Positions 1-7,585 are shown, numbered from the stretch's first letter. The stretch: DNA of 21,677 nt from JBATTK01 sp049670505 (GCA_049670505.1 JBATTK010000034.1:1-21677), one strand, 5' to 3'. The notes: generated from the letters alone by a model not told the origin. Numbers and translations: made by a program.

Positions 1-518
1 GTTCTATGTCGTTTCCAATGACGTAGTTCCTTCCAAATAAGATCACGCTCTTCGTCCAATTTTGATATTTGAACTTGAATCGCCAACGATTCCTTTTCTG
101 CAGCTGCCGGCAAATCATTAAGTGCAAATTTTAATTCTATCATCTGATAGAATGTTTTTTGGGCCAAAATCAATCTTGGCCTCAGTCTCTCGGGAAGATC
201 TCCCAAAAGCACACAGCCAAACTCCCTTTTCCCACTTTCATGGGCCAATTGTTTGCGTTGCATTTCTGTTGAAATAGCCTGCTGTTCGGGAACCTTTGGA
301 ACCGGTGCGGCGATCGAAGGAACGGTCTTCTTTTTTTGGGGTTTCCTGACCGATCTAAACCTGCGCAGCTCAGCCACAAGTGTGGCCATGTTGGCGTTGG
401 TCTTTCCGCGGTTAAGCCGCTTTAACGTCCTTGGGTTTTTTACCGGTAAAGAAGCATATATCGCAACCCCGACATGATAGTCAGTAGTGCCTTTGAACCA
501 ATTGTCTATACTATCCAT
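1..518 (-). CDS. Phage protein of the structural region, partial (C-terminus off the window)
   Basis: An open frame begins at an ATG at 516-518 (minus) and stays open to the left edge, giving 172 residues with no stop. The start MDSIDNWFKGTTDYHVGVAIYA is followed by a basic stretch (NPRTLKRLNRGKTN), a Lys/Pro-rich linker near residues 65-80, and a helical, Glu/Lys/Arg-rich part ending DEERDLIWKELRHWK at the window edge. A short N-terminal WxxxxxDYxxGVxLY-like motif occurs, as I recall, in small proteins beside tail genes in Bacteroidetes prophages, but I cannot name a function. It lies just after the terminator at 556-586, so it probably starts its own transcript. The frame is clear, but the role is unknown. 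Confidence 0.75.
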   Translation of the reverse strand, partial: MDSIDNWFKGTTDYHVGVAIYASLPVKNPRTLKRLNRGKTNANMATLVAELRRFRSVRKPQKKKTVPSIAAPVPKVPEQQAISTEMQRKQLAHESGKREFGCVLLGDLPERLRPRLILAQKTFYQMIELKFALNDLPAAAEKESLAIQVQISKLDEERDLIWKELRHWKRHR

Positions 519-555
519 GCCTTAAAAGTGTAAAAACGGCAACTGTCAAAAAAGG

Positions 556-586
556 ACACAAAAAAACCCCTAATGAAAGGGGGTTT
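556..586 (-). terminator. Rho-independent terminator after the capsid/tail gene block
   Basis: Read on the minus strand, AACCCC and GGGGTT pair around a nine-base loop and are followed directly by seven T residues. It lies 30-60 bases after the stop of the 103-residue gene and before the next leftward gene, so it probably ends the first late transcript. Confidence 0.75.
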
Positions 587-617
587 AACCTACTAAATTA
601 AAAATGAACAATGGAGA

Positions 618-929
618 CTACTGGGTTCGCTCTAGGGATTTTATCTTCGTGGCCGCTATTTTCTTCAAGGGATCGGATGTGCTTACCTGTAACAAATGGT
701 TTACTTCCTCAGCGGACTTGGCCATCATAATCAATGATGCGAGCCTTTTATCGTTTACCTTTTGCTTTTTTAAAAATGTAATGAATTTTTTGTCCAGCAC
801 CGGCTCTATAAAAGGAAAACCTTTGTGTTCATAGAGCTCCAACATCTTTGTATCCGGAATTTCCATGGCCGTATCCACCTTTCCCCAATGCGGTACCGTA
901 TATCTTCCGGGACGTATTTTAAAGTTCAT
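618..929 (-). CDS. Small phage protein of the head/tail block, unknown function
   Basis: A 103-residue protein containing GRYTVPHWGKVDTAMEIPD and then a basic helical part with no membrane segment or signal peptide. It starts one base after the stop of the preceding tail-tube-like gene (931), so the two are almost certainly co-translated. It is the last gene before the terminator at 556-586. By position it could be a tail-associated or assembly protein; the sequence itself shows no catalytic motif. The coding call is secure from the tight spacing, and the function is not known. Confidence 0.7.
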   Translation of the reverse strand: MNFKIRPGRYTVPHWGKVDTAMEIPDTKMLELYEHKGFPFIEPVLDKKFITFLKKQKVNDKRLASLIMMAKSAEEVNHLLQVSTSDPLKKIAATKIKSLERTQ

Positions 930-930
930 A

Positions 931-1494
931 TTAAGCTGGTGTAAATTCAGTTATTGCGCCCGTGTAAACAGGAGCGGGGTAGGCTTGTACATCGGAGAAC
1001 TTAACGGGAATTCCGTTGATATCCCCGGCCTTAAGTCCCGTGTTTCCACTAGCCTCGGACAGATATGCAGGAGAATCCTCGCTGCCGATCTGCCTTACGT
1101 CACCATTGATCTGTTTTACAAGGAAGATCATACCAACGTTCTGGTATTTACGGATAAAACCAACGTTCCTTGCGCTGTTTCCAGGGATGGTCCCCCCAAA
1201 GGAATTGGTGTTCGTCTTAGATCCTTTTTCACCCTCATTGGTAGTTTCAACACTACCCGTGTCGGGTAAAATACTCATTTTAAAGAACCCTTTAGGCGCT
1301 GTGAAAGTATGGGCGGTGGTAATGGAACCGGCCTCCACCAAAGTGGTCGCTACACCCAATGCCAATGGCTTTTCAATGGTATCAAAATCCTGTACCCTTG
1401 CAGCGTAAATCTCTACAGGGGAGATTCCCGCGGCGTTCTCCTGATCGGCGCAAAAATCCATATTTTCCGTTACAATGGTATCTAAACAAGCCAT
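931..1494 (-). CDS. Probable virion structural protein, possibly tail tube or head-tail protein
   Basis: A 187-residue protein, Gly/Thr/Ser-rich and predicted mostly beta, starting MACLDTIVTENMDFCADQEN. Two central stretches, GEKGSKTNTNSF and NVGFIRKYQNVGMIFLV, look like the alternating strands of tube or decoration proteins. It has no signal peptide, and its Cys residues are confined to the first 15 positions. It sits downstream of the capsid gene and a Lys/Ala-rich protein with 3-4 base spacings, as expected of a morphogenesis operon. The tail-tube idea is inferred from size, composition and position; a head-completion or decoration protein is an alternative. Confidence 0.6.
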   Translation of the reverse strand: MACLDTIVTENMDFCADQENAAGISPVEIYAARVQDFDTIEKPLALGVATTLVEAGSITTAHTFTAPKGFFKMSILPDTGSVETTNEGEKGSKTNTNSFGGTIPGNSARNVGFIRKYQNVGMIFLVKQINGDVRQIGSEDSPAYLSEASGNTGLKAGDINGIPVKFSDVQAYPAPVYTGAITEFTPA

Positions 1495-1497
1495 GCT

Positions 1498-2019
1498 CTA
1501 ATATATTTGTTCTATGTGATTACTGTTTCCGTAAACCAGCTCCAGCATTACTTCCTTATCCTTGATCAATTCCGATATCTTACGGCTACGACCGTCAATA
1601 TTAAGAGATTTTGGGGCTGTTTTTTTGAACTTGAAGACTAATCCGCGATCATCGGTAAAAGATGGGCGATTGTCTTTCTTGGTTCTCTTGGAATTTTTTT
1701 CCGCCTTTGCCTTTTCCTGCTCCTCCTTGGCCGCCTTGGCCTTCGCTTCTTTTTTTGCTTTCCTGGTACCGGCCTCACGCTTTTTCGTGGCCGCTTCCTG
1801 CCGTAATTGGGTGGGATTGGGAGATTCCTCAAGCTCAGGCTCAAAATCCGGCCCACCCTGACCACTATAATCATCTTTGGAAACCGTTGAAACATCCTTT
1901 ACGGCTTCGGCCTCCTTGGCAGCTTTTACTGCGGACCTTAGCTCATTAAAGGAAAGTCCCTCGGTGGTTAAGCCTAGTTCTTTGGCCTCGGTCAAATATT
2001 GTTCTCTGGTTTTTCCCAT
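1498..2019 (-). CDS. Lys/Ala/Glu-rich phage protein with N-terminal SAP/HeH-like helices
   Basis: A 173-residue protein. The first 35 residues (REQYLTEAKELGLTTEGLSFNELRSAV) resemble the short two-helix SAP/HeH motif found in small phage proteins encoded next to major capsid genes. Residues about 75-120 are a highly charged Lys/Ala/Glu run expected to form a long helix or coiled coil. The C-terminus (SFTDDRGLVFKFKKTAPKSL onward) looks folded. It lies 12 bases after the capsid gene and 3 bases before the tail-tube-like gene. It is plausibly a head-completion or capsid-binding protein, by position only. The low-complexity middle could mislead similarity searches. Confidence 0.6.
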   Translation of the reverse strand: MGKTREQYLTEAKELGLTTEGLSFNELRSAVKAAKEAEAVKDVSTVSKDDYSGQGGPDFEPELEESPNPTQLRQEAATKKREAGTRKAKKEAKAKAAKEEQEKAKAEKNSKRTKKDNRPSFTDDRGLVFKFKKTAPKSLNIDGRSRKISELIKDKEVMLELVYGNSNHIEQIY

Positions 2020-2031
2020 GGCTTCTATTTG

Positions 2032-3045
2032 TTATGGGATGGTAACCCCGTCTATTCCATAATATTTTTGGTTCAATACCTGGCTACCAAGGCCATACTC
2101 CGCATCGGTATAATTGGCTATTAGTACCATCTCATTGATCAAGAAATCATAACCTTTCCAGAATTCCATGAAAAACTTGATTTCGTAATCCTGTTTTTGG
2201 ATATCCGTAATCTGTGGCTTACCATCAAAGACATCTATCAACCTTTTAAAGTTTACCTCCGGTGTGCAGAATATATCGTCCGTGTCCATGCCCGGAATAC
2301 CAACGATTTCTCTTTTCTTAAGTCTTGTCCTGCCCTTATCCTTTTGGAACTGGTTCTGTCCGAATTGCTCCTCATACTGCAACCAGTATCTCTCCTCATT
2401 GTTTTCGCTCATAAAGATCTTTTTGATCTTCTTCTTCATTTTAGAGGGGATGTTCCTTTCAAAAAGGGTAACCTGGTCAACTATATTGGTGTCGGTCAAT
2501 GCGGACAATGGAATTTTAAAAGGTGTGTGCCCGGTTCCAGGGACTTCCGCCAAAAGGTCCAATAAAATCTGTTCGATACCGTTCATGGAGTAACCAAATT
2601 CATCAAGCCTAGCACCATCATACACTCCTTTAACCTCTAATGTGGCAAGGTCATCAATGATTTTGGGAAGTAGTTCCTGCTCAATAATATATTTGGATAT
2701 GGGCATATCCTCCGGCTTAAGACCTTCTGCATACAGCTCTGCCCAATAGGATGACAGGATATCCGCGGGAACTAAAGGAAAATTCACCTTTTGATGGTAG
2801 TTCTTCAGGATCTTGTGCTCTATCTGGGCCTGACCCAAAGCGCTCCATACCTTACTGAATCCTTGGACCACATTGGTAATCAATGTTGAGCCTTGTGGAA
2901 ACTTGCCCTTTATCTTGGTCAATGGTTTGGTGTGCATATCCAGCGTGCTCTCCGCCCTATTGATACTTGCGGAAATCAAATCCGGATTGTGGGCCAACCA
3001 GGTGTTAACCTCTTTGATTACGTCATCTATAAGAATATCTGCCAT
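2032..3045 (-). CDS. Probable major capsid protein
   Basis: A 337-residue acidic, soluble protein starting MADILIDDVIKEVNTWL. It lies directly downstream (10 bases) of the protease-scaffold gene, which is where the HK97-fold capsid gene sits in most tailed phages. Length, lack of membrane segments and lack of catalytic motifs fit. The centre has GIPGMDTDDIFCTPEVNF, and the C-terminal part (DYEIKFFMEFWKGYDFLINE and a YGLGSQVLNQKYYGIDG ending) looks like a compact beta/alpha domain. If processed by the upstream protease, an N-terminal delta region may be removed. The capsid call rests on synteny and size; a structural homology search would settle it. Confidence 0.65.
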   Translation of the reverse strand: MADILIDDVIKEVNTWLAHNPDLISASINRAESTLDMHTKPLTKIKGKFPQGSTLITNVVQGFSKVWSALGQAQIEHKILKNYHQKVNFPLVPADILSSYWAELYAEGLKPEDMPISKYIIEQELLPKIIDDLATLEVKGVYDGARLDEFGYSMNGIEQILLDLLAEVPGTGHTPFKIPLSALTDTNIVDQVTLFERNIPSKMKKKIKKIFMSENNEERYWLQYEEQFGQNQFQKDKGRTRLKKREIVGIPGMDTDDIFCTPEVNFKRLIDVFDGKPQITDIQKQDYEIKFFMEFWKGYDFLINEMVLIANYTDAEYGLGSQVLNQKYYGIDGVTIP

Positions 3046-3055
3046 GGTACTTTAT

Positions 3056-3466
3056 TTAATTATTATACATTGGTGAAGAAAAATCTATGTAAGCGTGTGG
3101 CTTGTCATCATCCTCTTCTTTTCCCGTTTGGGTATGGGTGGCACCGGGCTGTTCGCCCAAAACGGTTATTTTATTTTTCAAGGCGGCGAACGCTCCGGCC
3201 AGATCGGTAACGGCTTCGTCTCCGGAAAGCTCCAGATCGGTATTCACTTCATCAATAAGAGACTGATTTGCCGTAGCCGTATCGGAAATGGATGTTTCCG
3301 CAGTTTCCCTGGCGGTGCTTTCCGAGGCGATGGTACCTTCCAGCCCAACGATATGGGCCTCTATTTGTTCGGTTACATCTTCGCTAAGGAAAATACCGTT
3401 TGAGGAATCTCCTTCACCGAATTTTTTGTTAAGGGCTGCCTCTATTTTTGGGTATGTTTTATTCAT
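3056..3466 (-). CDS. Possible nested scaffold protein from an internal start
   Basis: Met243 of the protease gene (ATG at 3464-3466) follows a basic Pro-rich linker and opens a 136-residue acidic helical region, MNKTYPKIEAALNKKFGEGD onward. In lambda (C/Nu3) and several other phages the scaffold is made from an in-frame internal start like this. No strong ribosome-binding site precedes it, but Bacteroidetes often lack one. This is an inference from architecture. Confidence 0.3.
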   Translation of the reverse strand: MNKTYPKIEAALNKKFGEGDSSNGIFLSEDVTEQIEAHIVGLEGTIASESTARETAETSISDTATANQSLIDEVNTDLELSGDEAVTDLAGAFAALKNKITVLGEQPGATHTQTGKEEDDDKPHAYIDFSSPMYNN

Positions 3467-4192
3467 GGTAAGCGGATTTTTGTTCTTTGTTTTCTCTGGA
3501 GTTTTGGCGGGTTCTTCAAAATTCATTTTTGCATAATGTTCAATAAGGTCCTTGGTGGACATATTTTTTACATCTTCAGGAACATTTTTGGACTGCTTCT
3601 TAAGAATTTCATCATAGAAACCAAAGGACTTGGCCTCTTCCGCGGTATAGTAGTTGTCCTTATAGTTCAAATAGGACTCCTTCACCTTTGCGGCGGTAAC
3701 GCCCAATTTGTTCTCTATGGCCGTACCCAGGGCCTCATCATATTTATCGAGTACATCTGCTTCGTCCCTCATTTCCTGGGCGTTGCCCCATACTGCCGAT
3801 ATTACGTTGTGGAGCATAAAGAGGGAATTGCTGTTGCCATAGGATTTGTCGCCGGCCAATAAAAGCAAGGCAGCCATGGAATAACAGATGCCATCGTTAT
3901 ATGTATTAATGGTCTTTTCGGAATTGTTAAGGGCGTTGAAGATGGCCACGCCGTCCCATACATTGCCCCCGGGGCTGTTTATCTTTACATTGATAACGTC
4001 GGCCTCTTTTTCCACTTCCTTGAATTCGGCCAGAAAAGTGTCCGCGGTATTGATGAATTTCCATTCCTTCCAATCAAAACCTCCTATTACCCCATAAATA
4101 TAAATCGTGGCCGTTTTTGTGGCCTCGTTCCTTACGATGTTGTAATACCCCTTATAATCGGATTTTTTCAAAATGGGTCGAATTGAGTTCAA
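3056..4192 (-). CDS. ClpP/S49-type prohead protease with C-terminal scaffold-like extension
   Basis: A 378-residue protein whose first 200 residues are a ClpP-type head maturation protease. It shows the oxyanion-region segment INSPGGNVWDG (71-81), a nucleophile Ser105 in GICYSMAA, His128 in LFMLHNV and a likely Asp179 in YKDNYYTAEEA, the usual Ser-His-Asp order. Residues about 205-240 are a Lys/Pro/Glu linker. Residues 243-378 are acidic, Ala/Thr/Glu-rich and helical, as expected of a scaffold. Phage proteases of this kind assemble inside the prohead and trim scaffold and capsid proteins. The capsid gene follows after 10 bases. I am confident in the protease; the scaffold role of the tail is inferred from composition and position. 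Confidence 0.85.
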   Translation of the reverse strand: MNSIRPILKKSDYKGYYNIVRNEATKTATIYIYGVIGGFDWKEWKFINTADTFLAEFKEVEKEADVINVKINSPGGNVWDGVAIFNALNNSEKTINTYNDGICYSMAALLLLAGDKSYGNSNSLFMLHNVISAVWGNAQEMRDEADVLDKYDEALGTAIENKLGVTAAKVKESYLNYKDNYYTAEEAKSFGFYDEILKKQSKNVPEDVKNMSTKDLIEHYAKMNFEEPAKTPEKTKNKNPLTMNKTYPKIEAALNKKFGEGDSSNGIFLSEDVTEQIEAHIVGLEGTIASESTARETAETSISDTATANQSLIDEVNTDLELSGDEAVTDLAGAFAALKNKITVLGEQPGATHTQTGKEEDDDKPHAYIDFSSPMYNN

Positions 4193-4239
4193 TTATCAGA
4201 ACACAATTTTATCGACTCCCTAGGATAAAGAAAAGGACA

Positions 4240-4776
4240 TCATATCTGTTGCGCGAGTTCAAAGGCAAGGCCGCGCGAGTATATGTTGAAATCCACTGAC
4301 TCAAAAAGTTTGGACGTACCATAGGTGTTGCCGTTGATCTTGATGCTGTACCCCTTTAGCGAATTCGGCTGTGGGTTGTTCAGCTCGTCATATCTCAACA
4401 GTAAAGGTCTATCCGAGGTACCGTACAAATGTGTGGTGTTGCGTTTGCTTACCATTGCAATAACTTCCCGATTGTTGTAGGTATTCAAAAGGTCCTGCAG
4501 GTTCTTGTCCTGTGGTGTCAATAGAAAGGAGATATCGTTGCTGAACAGTTTTCCCGCTGCGCTGATACGGGTGCGGTGTGTTACCCTAATATTGTTCGGT
4601 AAAAGATCGGTAAGGAATACCTGGGCGGAGTCCGGGATATTGGTAATGATATCCTCGACGGTTCCCAAGTCCGTAAGATGGTTGAACGAGGGCATCTGGC
4701 CGGCCTCGAAAACCGCTACCCTATAAAAGGTATCTATATGGTGCTCATGGCCTATATTGCATAGCTGGTGTATCAT
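4240..4776 (-). CDS. Phage protein upstream of the prohead protease, likely structural, unknown
   Basis: A 178-residue soluble protein with mixed alpha/beta character. The second half includes LYGTSDRPLLLRYDELNNPQ and GYSIKINGNTYGTSKLFE, short beta strands separated by Gly/Asn turns, which look like a virion or tail-completion fold. No catalytic motif, signal or membrane segment is visible. It lies between the first late gene and the protease, with 46-47 base gaps on each side. A portal or terminase would usually occupy this position, and this protein is far too short for either. I do not recognise a named family. Confidence 0.55.
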   Translation of the reverse strand: MIHQLCNIGHEHHIDTFYRVAVFEAGQMPSFNHLTDLGTVEDIITNIPDSAQVFLTDLLPNNIRVTHRTRISAAGKLFSNDISFLLTPQDKNLQDLLNTYNNREVIAMVSKRNTTHLYGTSDRPLLLRYDELNNPQPNSLKGYSIKINGNTYGTSKLFESVDFNIYSRGLAFELAQQI

Positions 4777-4822
4777 TATGTCGTTTTTAGGGGGATCAAA
4801 TCGGAGTGTTCCGAAGTTGTCG

Positions 4823-5302
4823 TTACCCGTTTATCCTACTTTCTATCCTGGCCTTTTTACGTTTGAAATCCCTGTAAATGGTCTCCATTTTAATATCGTC
4901 CTCCGTGATGTCATAGATCGCAAGGAAATTACGTATCCCCTTTAAACATTTTTCCTTTTCTCTTATAGCGTTGATTTGTATATGGTGGTACAGCTCGTCC
5001 CGGAACAGCTGGTCTATCATCCGGTTGAACACCTGTCCGCACTTTACGCCAAGGGAAACCCCGCATTTTAGGTACTTGTCCTCCTTGATCACTACGTGGA
5101 ATAGTTTGGTGAACCGGTTTTTGTTGAAGCCAATGTCGTGATGTTTGCCTAAGGAGGAAAGGACAATGTTACCTATAATATCGGTACGGGCTGCAATATA
5201 GGTATCTGAGCCGGTCCGTTTTATCAAAAATTTATAGACGTGATCTGCCACGGGGATACTTTCCGTGATGGAATAATCTTGGACCATGCGAGTTTCTTTC
5301 AA
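4823..5302 (-). CDS. First gene of the late operon, unknown function
   Basis: A 159-residue basic protein starting MKETRMVQDYSITESIP. It is mostly helical, with a Cys pair in YLKCGVSLGVKCGQ and a charged C-terminus, YDITEDDIKMETIYRDFKRKKA, that looks like a nucleic-acid or protein-binding helix. It is the first gene after the long non-coding region, and the dyad at 5305-5324 touches its start codon region, so its expression is probably controlled there. Being first in a late operon, a small-terminase or regulatory role is conceivable, but no HTH is clear enough to claim it. Its function is not recognised. Confidence 0.6.
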   Translation of the reverse strand: MKETRMVQDYSITESIPVADHVYKFLIKRTGSDTYIAARTDIIGNIVLSSLGKHHDIGFNKNRFTKLFHVVIKEDKYLKCGVSLGVKCGQVFNRMIDQLFRDELYHHIQINAIREKEKCLKGIRNFLAIYDITEDDIKMETIYRDFKRKKARIESRING

Positions 5303-5304
5303 AA

Positions 5305-5324
5305 TTAAGGTAAAATCACCTTAA
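5305..5324. promoter_or_regulatory. Dyad operator candidate, copy 1 (late operon start)
   Basis: TTAAGGT and its exact complement ACCTTAA are separated by six bases, making a 20-bp dyad that begins 3 bases upstream of the late operon's first start codon. The same half-sites with the same six-base spacer recur at 5749-5767. The repeat of both sequence and spacing suggests a dimeric regulator's binding site rather than a chance hairpin. Confidence 0.5.
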
Positions 5325-5398
5325 AATTCAAACTTTTAAGTCTTTTTCTCCTTACGGCTATAAACGAAAACGACCGGATTTTACAAAAAACCAAAAAG

Positions 5399-5693
5399 CG
5401 TTCCAACACAAGGGGCAAAAAAAGGGCAAAAACTAGGTACCCCGTTTTTTCGGAAAAATGGTTCAACGGTTCAACATTTTTGTTATATATCTGATTATTA
5501 AATGTTTATAAAAATAGGGGTGATGGAACGTGTTGGAACGAAACGCAAAATGATGGAACGGGAAAAAAGCGTTCCAACACGTTCCATCATTTTTGTAAAA
5601 TATTTTCTTAGAAAATATTGATATAACTACTTAATATATAGATAGTTATAATAATAAAATAAAAAAATGATGGAACGGTTGAACCGTTGAACC
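5399..5693. repeat. Nested inverted repeats and 10-bp phased half-sites; candidate replication origin
   Basis: An outer pair, GGTTCAACGGTTCAAC at 5460-5475 and its perfect complement at 5678-5693, encloses a perfect 20-bp inner pair at 5521-5540 and 5570-5589. The unit TGATGGAACG occurs at 5521, 5551 and 5668 and inverted at 5580-5589. The related TGTTGGAACG occurs at 5531 and inverted at 5399-5408 and 5570-5579. Units at 5521/5531/5551 are phased by tens. About 75 bases of almost pure A+T (5590-5667) sit between the inner and outer arms. Iterons next to AT-rich DNA are typical of initiator-dependent origins; a multi-site operator or recombination site is possible. No gene of useful length is present. 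Confidence 0.55.
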
Positions 5694-5748
5694 AAAAACA
5701 CCGCAACTTTTTCACTAAAAGATTTTTTACTTTAAGGGTGCGGGGATT

Positions 5749-5767
5749 TTAAGGTATATGTACCTTA
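5749..5767. promoter_or_regulatory. Dyad operator candidate, copy 2
   Basis: TTAAGGT, six bases, then ACCTTA repeats the half-sites and spacing of the dyad at 5305-5324, at the far end of the same non-coding region. It lies 25 bases upstream of a tiny rightward reading frame (5793). A half-site-like TTTAAGGG sits nearby at 5731-5738. Confidence 0.45.
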
Positions 5768-5792
5768 CGGTTTTGTTTTGAAGAATTATATT

Positions 5793-5861
5793 ATGGAAAA
5801 AGAATTTAATAGGAATGTGTTCAACATGCCCGAACGGAGCATGTCAATCACCATTGAATGA
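5793..5861 (+). CDS. Tiny rightward open frame (22 aa), doubtful
   Basis: MEKEFNRNVFNMPERSMSIT begins the 22-residue frame. It lies 25 bases after the second dyad and ends just before an intergenic repeat. It might be a leader peptide or a truncated gene remnant; nothing but position supports it. Confidence 0.2.
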   Translation: MEKEFNRNVFNMPERSMSITIE

Positions 5862-5871
5862 TTTGCCTTCG

Positions 5872-5893
5872 CCCTTCGACTCCGCTCAGGACA
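5872..5893 (+). repeat. Dispersed Flavobacteriia-type intergenic repeat, copy 1
   Basis: CCCTTCGACTCCGCTCAGG followed by ACA matches, from memory, a short repeat scattered in intergenic DNA of many Flavobacteriia. A diverged copy in the opposite orientation is at 18740-18757. It sits in the gap between the early terminator and the late control region. Confidence 0.4.
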
Positions 5894-5901
5894 AGGCAAA
5901 G

Positions 5902-5931
5902 AAAAACCCCTCCGGTAGCTAATCGAAGGGG
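5902..5931 (-). terminator. Rho-independent terminator of the early operon
   Basis: On the minus strand CCCCTTCG (from 5931) pairs with CGGAGGGG (to 5907), eight pairs including one G-U, around a nine-base loop, followed by five T residues. It lies 46 bases after the stop of the 37-residue membrane protein, the last leftward gene of the early block. Confidence 0.7.
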
Positions 5932-5976
5932 AATCCCAAATCTAAAAATCAGAAAAAAGCATACAATAATTTGCTC

Positions 5977-6090
5977 TTAGCGGTCTATCATGTAAAGTCG
6001 GTAGAACACGTATACGCAACCGAGCAGGCAGATTATCATGAACACTATGAGTGCCGCGTTGATCATGGAGTCCCTGAAATTCTTCTTCAT
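5977..6090 (-). CDS. Single-TM membrane microprotein (37 aa)
   Basis: ATG at 6088-6090 opens a 37-residue frame ending at 5977. It starts MKKNFRDSMINA, then has a hydrophobic helix of about 20 residues (ALIVFMIICLLGCVYVF) and a short YRLYMIDR tail. Positive residues on both sides leave the orientation open. It is the last gene of the early operon, between the methyltransferase and the terminator. Small membrane proteins at such positions can be superinfection or lysis accessories, but nothing specific is visible. Confidence 0.5.
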   Translation of the reverse strand: MKKNFRDSMINAALIVFMIICLLGCVYVFYRLYMIDR

Positions 6091-6160
6091 ACAATTAAAG
6101 TTACTTAGGCTCTTTAAAACATCCTTACAGATTTCCGTAATGAAGCCCAACGGCACACGT

Positions 6161-7585
6161 TTATCCCTGATGCTTTGGTTTATTGGCCGCTATTCTTAAG
6201 AATTTTACCAATCCATTATAATTGGCCTTTATCAACGCTTTGGCCTGATTTACCTCTACGGCATTACCTATGAACCTTTTCTGGTCGGTCTTTGTTCCTT
6301 TTAGTTTATATCCTTTTGGAAAACCTTGGATTCTTAGAAGCTCATCAACACGGAGCATGCGCATTTTTATATCGATGATCTGATACATCACCATGAACTC
6401 TTTGATTTTGATCACGATTTCGGAATCGTCCTCAAAAACAACTATTCCGAATTCCTTTGCGCTATCACAATTGATTATATAGAGCGGTTTTTTGTCTTGT
6501 CGCGCAATGATGGTAGGGCCTGTTTCCTCAATAGACCTTCCTTTGTTGGAAAATTGGTAATCCAATAGAAAAGTCGGGTGTATTTTTGAAACCCTGTCCT
6601 TGGTCGTAATTGTTGGGCAAGACTGGTCTATGTCCGTTGTTCCTCCGTTACCATAATAGGTGCTAAGAAACACACCTTTTACTTTGCTGTGTGTGAAACT
6701 CGTTACTGTTCGGGTAGGTCTATTGATACCCCAAACCTTTGATGTTGGGTCACCTCCACCAAATTGTGTCATAAATTCTTCATTACCACCGGCAACGAAT
6801 TTTATCAACCCCGCATAGATCCTTTTTAATGTATTATCGGATAACTCTTTTTTGCGTTTGAAAATGGAAACTCCTTCATCCGATAGATCCAAAACATCCT
6901 TGACGGGTTTCCACCTCTTTTTTTCCGAAGCGGACATTCCATCTTCCTTATCGAGATTCTTTACGTGTGTAGGTTCGGGCCATGAAATAGGCAATCCCTT
7001 CTTGGCGAATTGACCAAAATATCGTTGTCTTGAAGTGTAGGCCCCAAAATCGGCCGCGTTCAATATCCTGTGTTCAAAGTCAAAACCATAGGACTGGACT
7101 TTATTGCACCATTTCACATAGTCCGATCCGTTCCTTCTGGAAATGGGCCTGCCGTTTTTATCCAATGGCCCCCAAGACATGAATTCCCTTACGTTCTCTA
7201 TGTACAGGTAATCCGGGTTCAATTCTTCCAGATACATGAACAGGTGCTCAGCAAGGGTTCTGGAATCGGCATCCCTTGGCAGTCCCCCTTTAGCTTTGGA
7301 GTAGTTGGTACATTCCAATGATGCCCATATATTGATTATGCAATTAGGTTCCGATTTTCTAAGTTTTTCAACAATGGCCTTTAATTTTAGTACCACGTTA
7401 AAATCCCTGATATCCTCTACAAAGTGAAGGCAATCCGGATGGTTGGCCTTGTGGCTTTCAATGGCTTTTTGATCGTGGTTCACACATGCGATTACCTTGG
7501 CATTGGCGTTGGCCTTTTCTATTCCGGTAGAAGTACCTCCGGCTCCACAAAAAAGATCTATATAAAATATTATCGGATCGTTCAT
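6161..7585 (-). CDS. C5-cytosine DNA methyltransferase
   Basis: A 474-residue enzyme that transfers a methyl group from S-adenosylmethionine to C5 of cytosine in a specific DNA site. Visible motifs in order: motif I DLFCGAGGTSTG (10-21), motif IV with catalytic Cys92 in ASLECTNYSKAKGG, motif VI ENV (130-132), motif VIII RQRYF near residue 187, a long target-recognition region, and motif X GNAV near 440. Motif IV reads LEC where most family members have PPC, which is unusual, but the nucleophile is retained. No restriction endonuclease partner is visible nearby, so it is probably an orphan phage enzyme that protects phage DNA from host restriction. Its recognition site cannot be read from sequence. 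Confidence 0.9.
   Translation of the reverse strand: MNDPIIFYIDLFCGAGGTSTGIEKANANAKVIACVNHDQKAIESHKANHPDCLHFVEDIRDFNVVLKLKAIVEKLRKSEPNCIINIWASLECTNYSKAKGGLPRDADSRTLAEHLFMYLEELNPDYLYIENVREFMSWGPLDKNGRPISRRNGSDYVKWCNKVQSYGFDFEHRILNAADFGAYTSRQRYFGQFAKKGLPISWPEPTHVKNLDKEDGMSASEKKRWKPVKDVLDLSDEGVSIFKRKKELSDNTLKRIYAGLIKFVAGGNEEFMTQFGGGDPTSKVWGINRPTRTVTSFTHSKVKGVFLSTYYGNGGTTDIDQSCPTITTKDRVSKIHPTFLLDYQFSNKGRSIEETGPTIIARQDKKPLYIINCDSAKEFGIVVFEDDSEIVIKIKEFMVMYQIIDIKMRMLRVDELLRIQGFPKGYKLKGTKTDQKRFIGNAVEVNQAKALIKANYNGLVKFLRIAANKPKHQG

Noticed and set aside
5399..5693. CRISPR array
   Set aside because: Units are 8-10 bases in both orientations, spacers are irregular or absent, and no cas gene is present.
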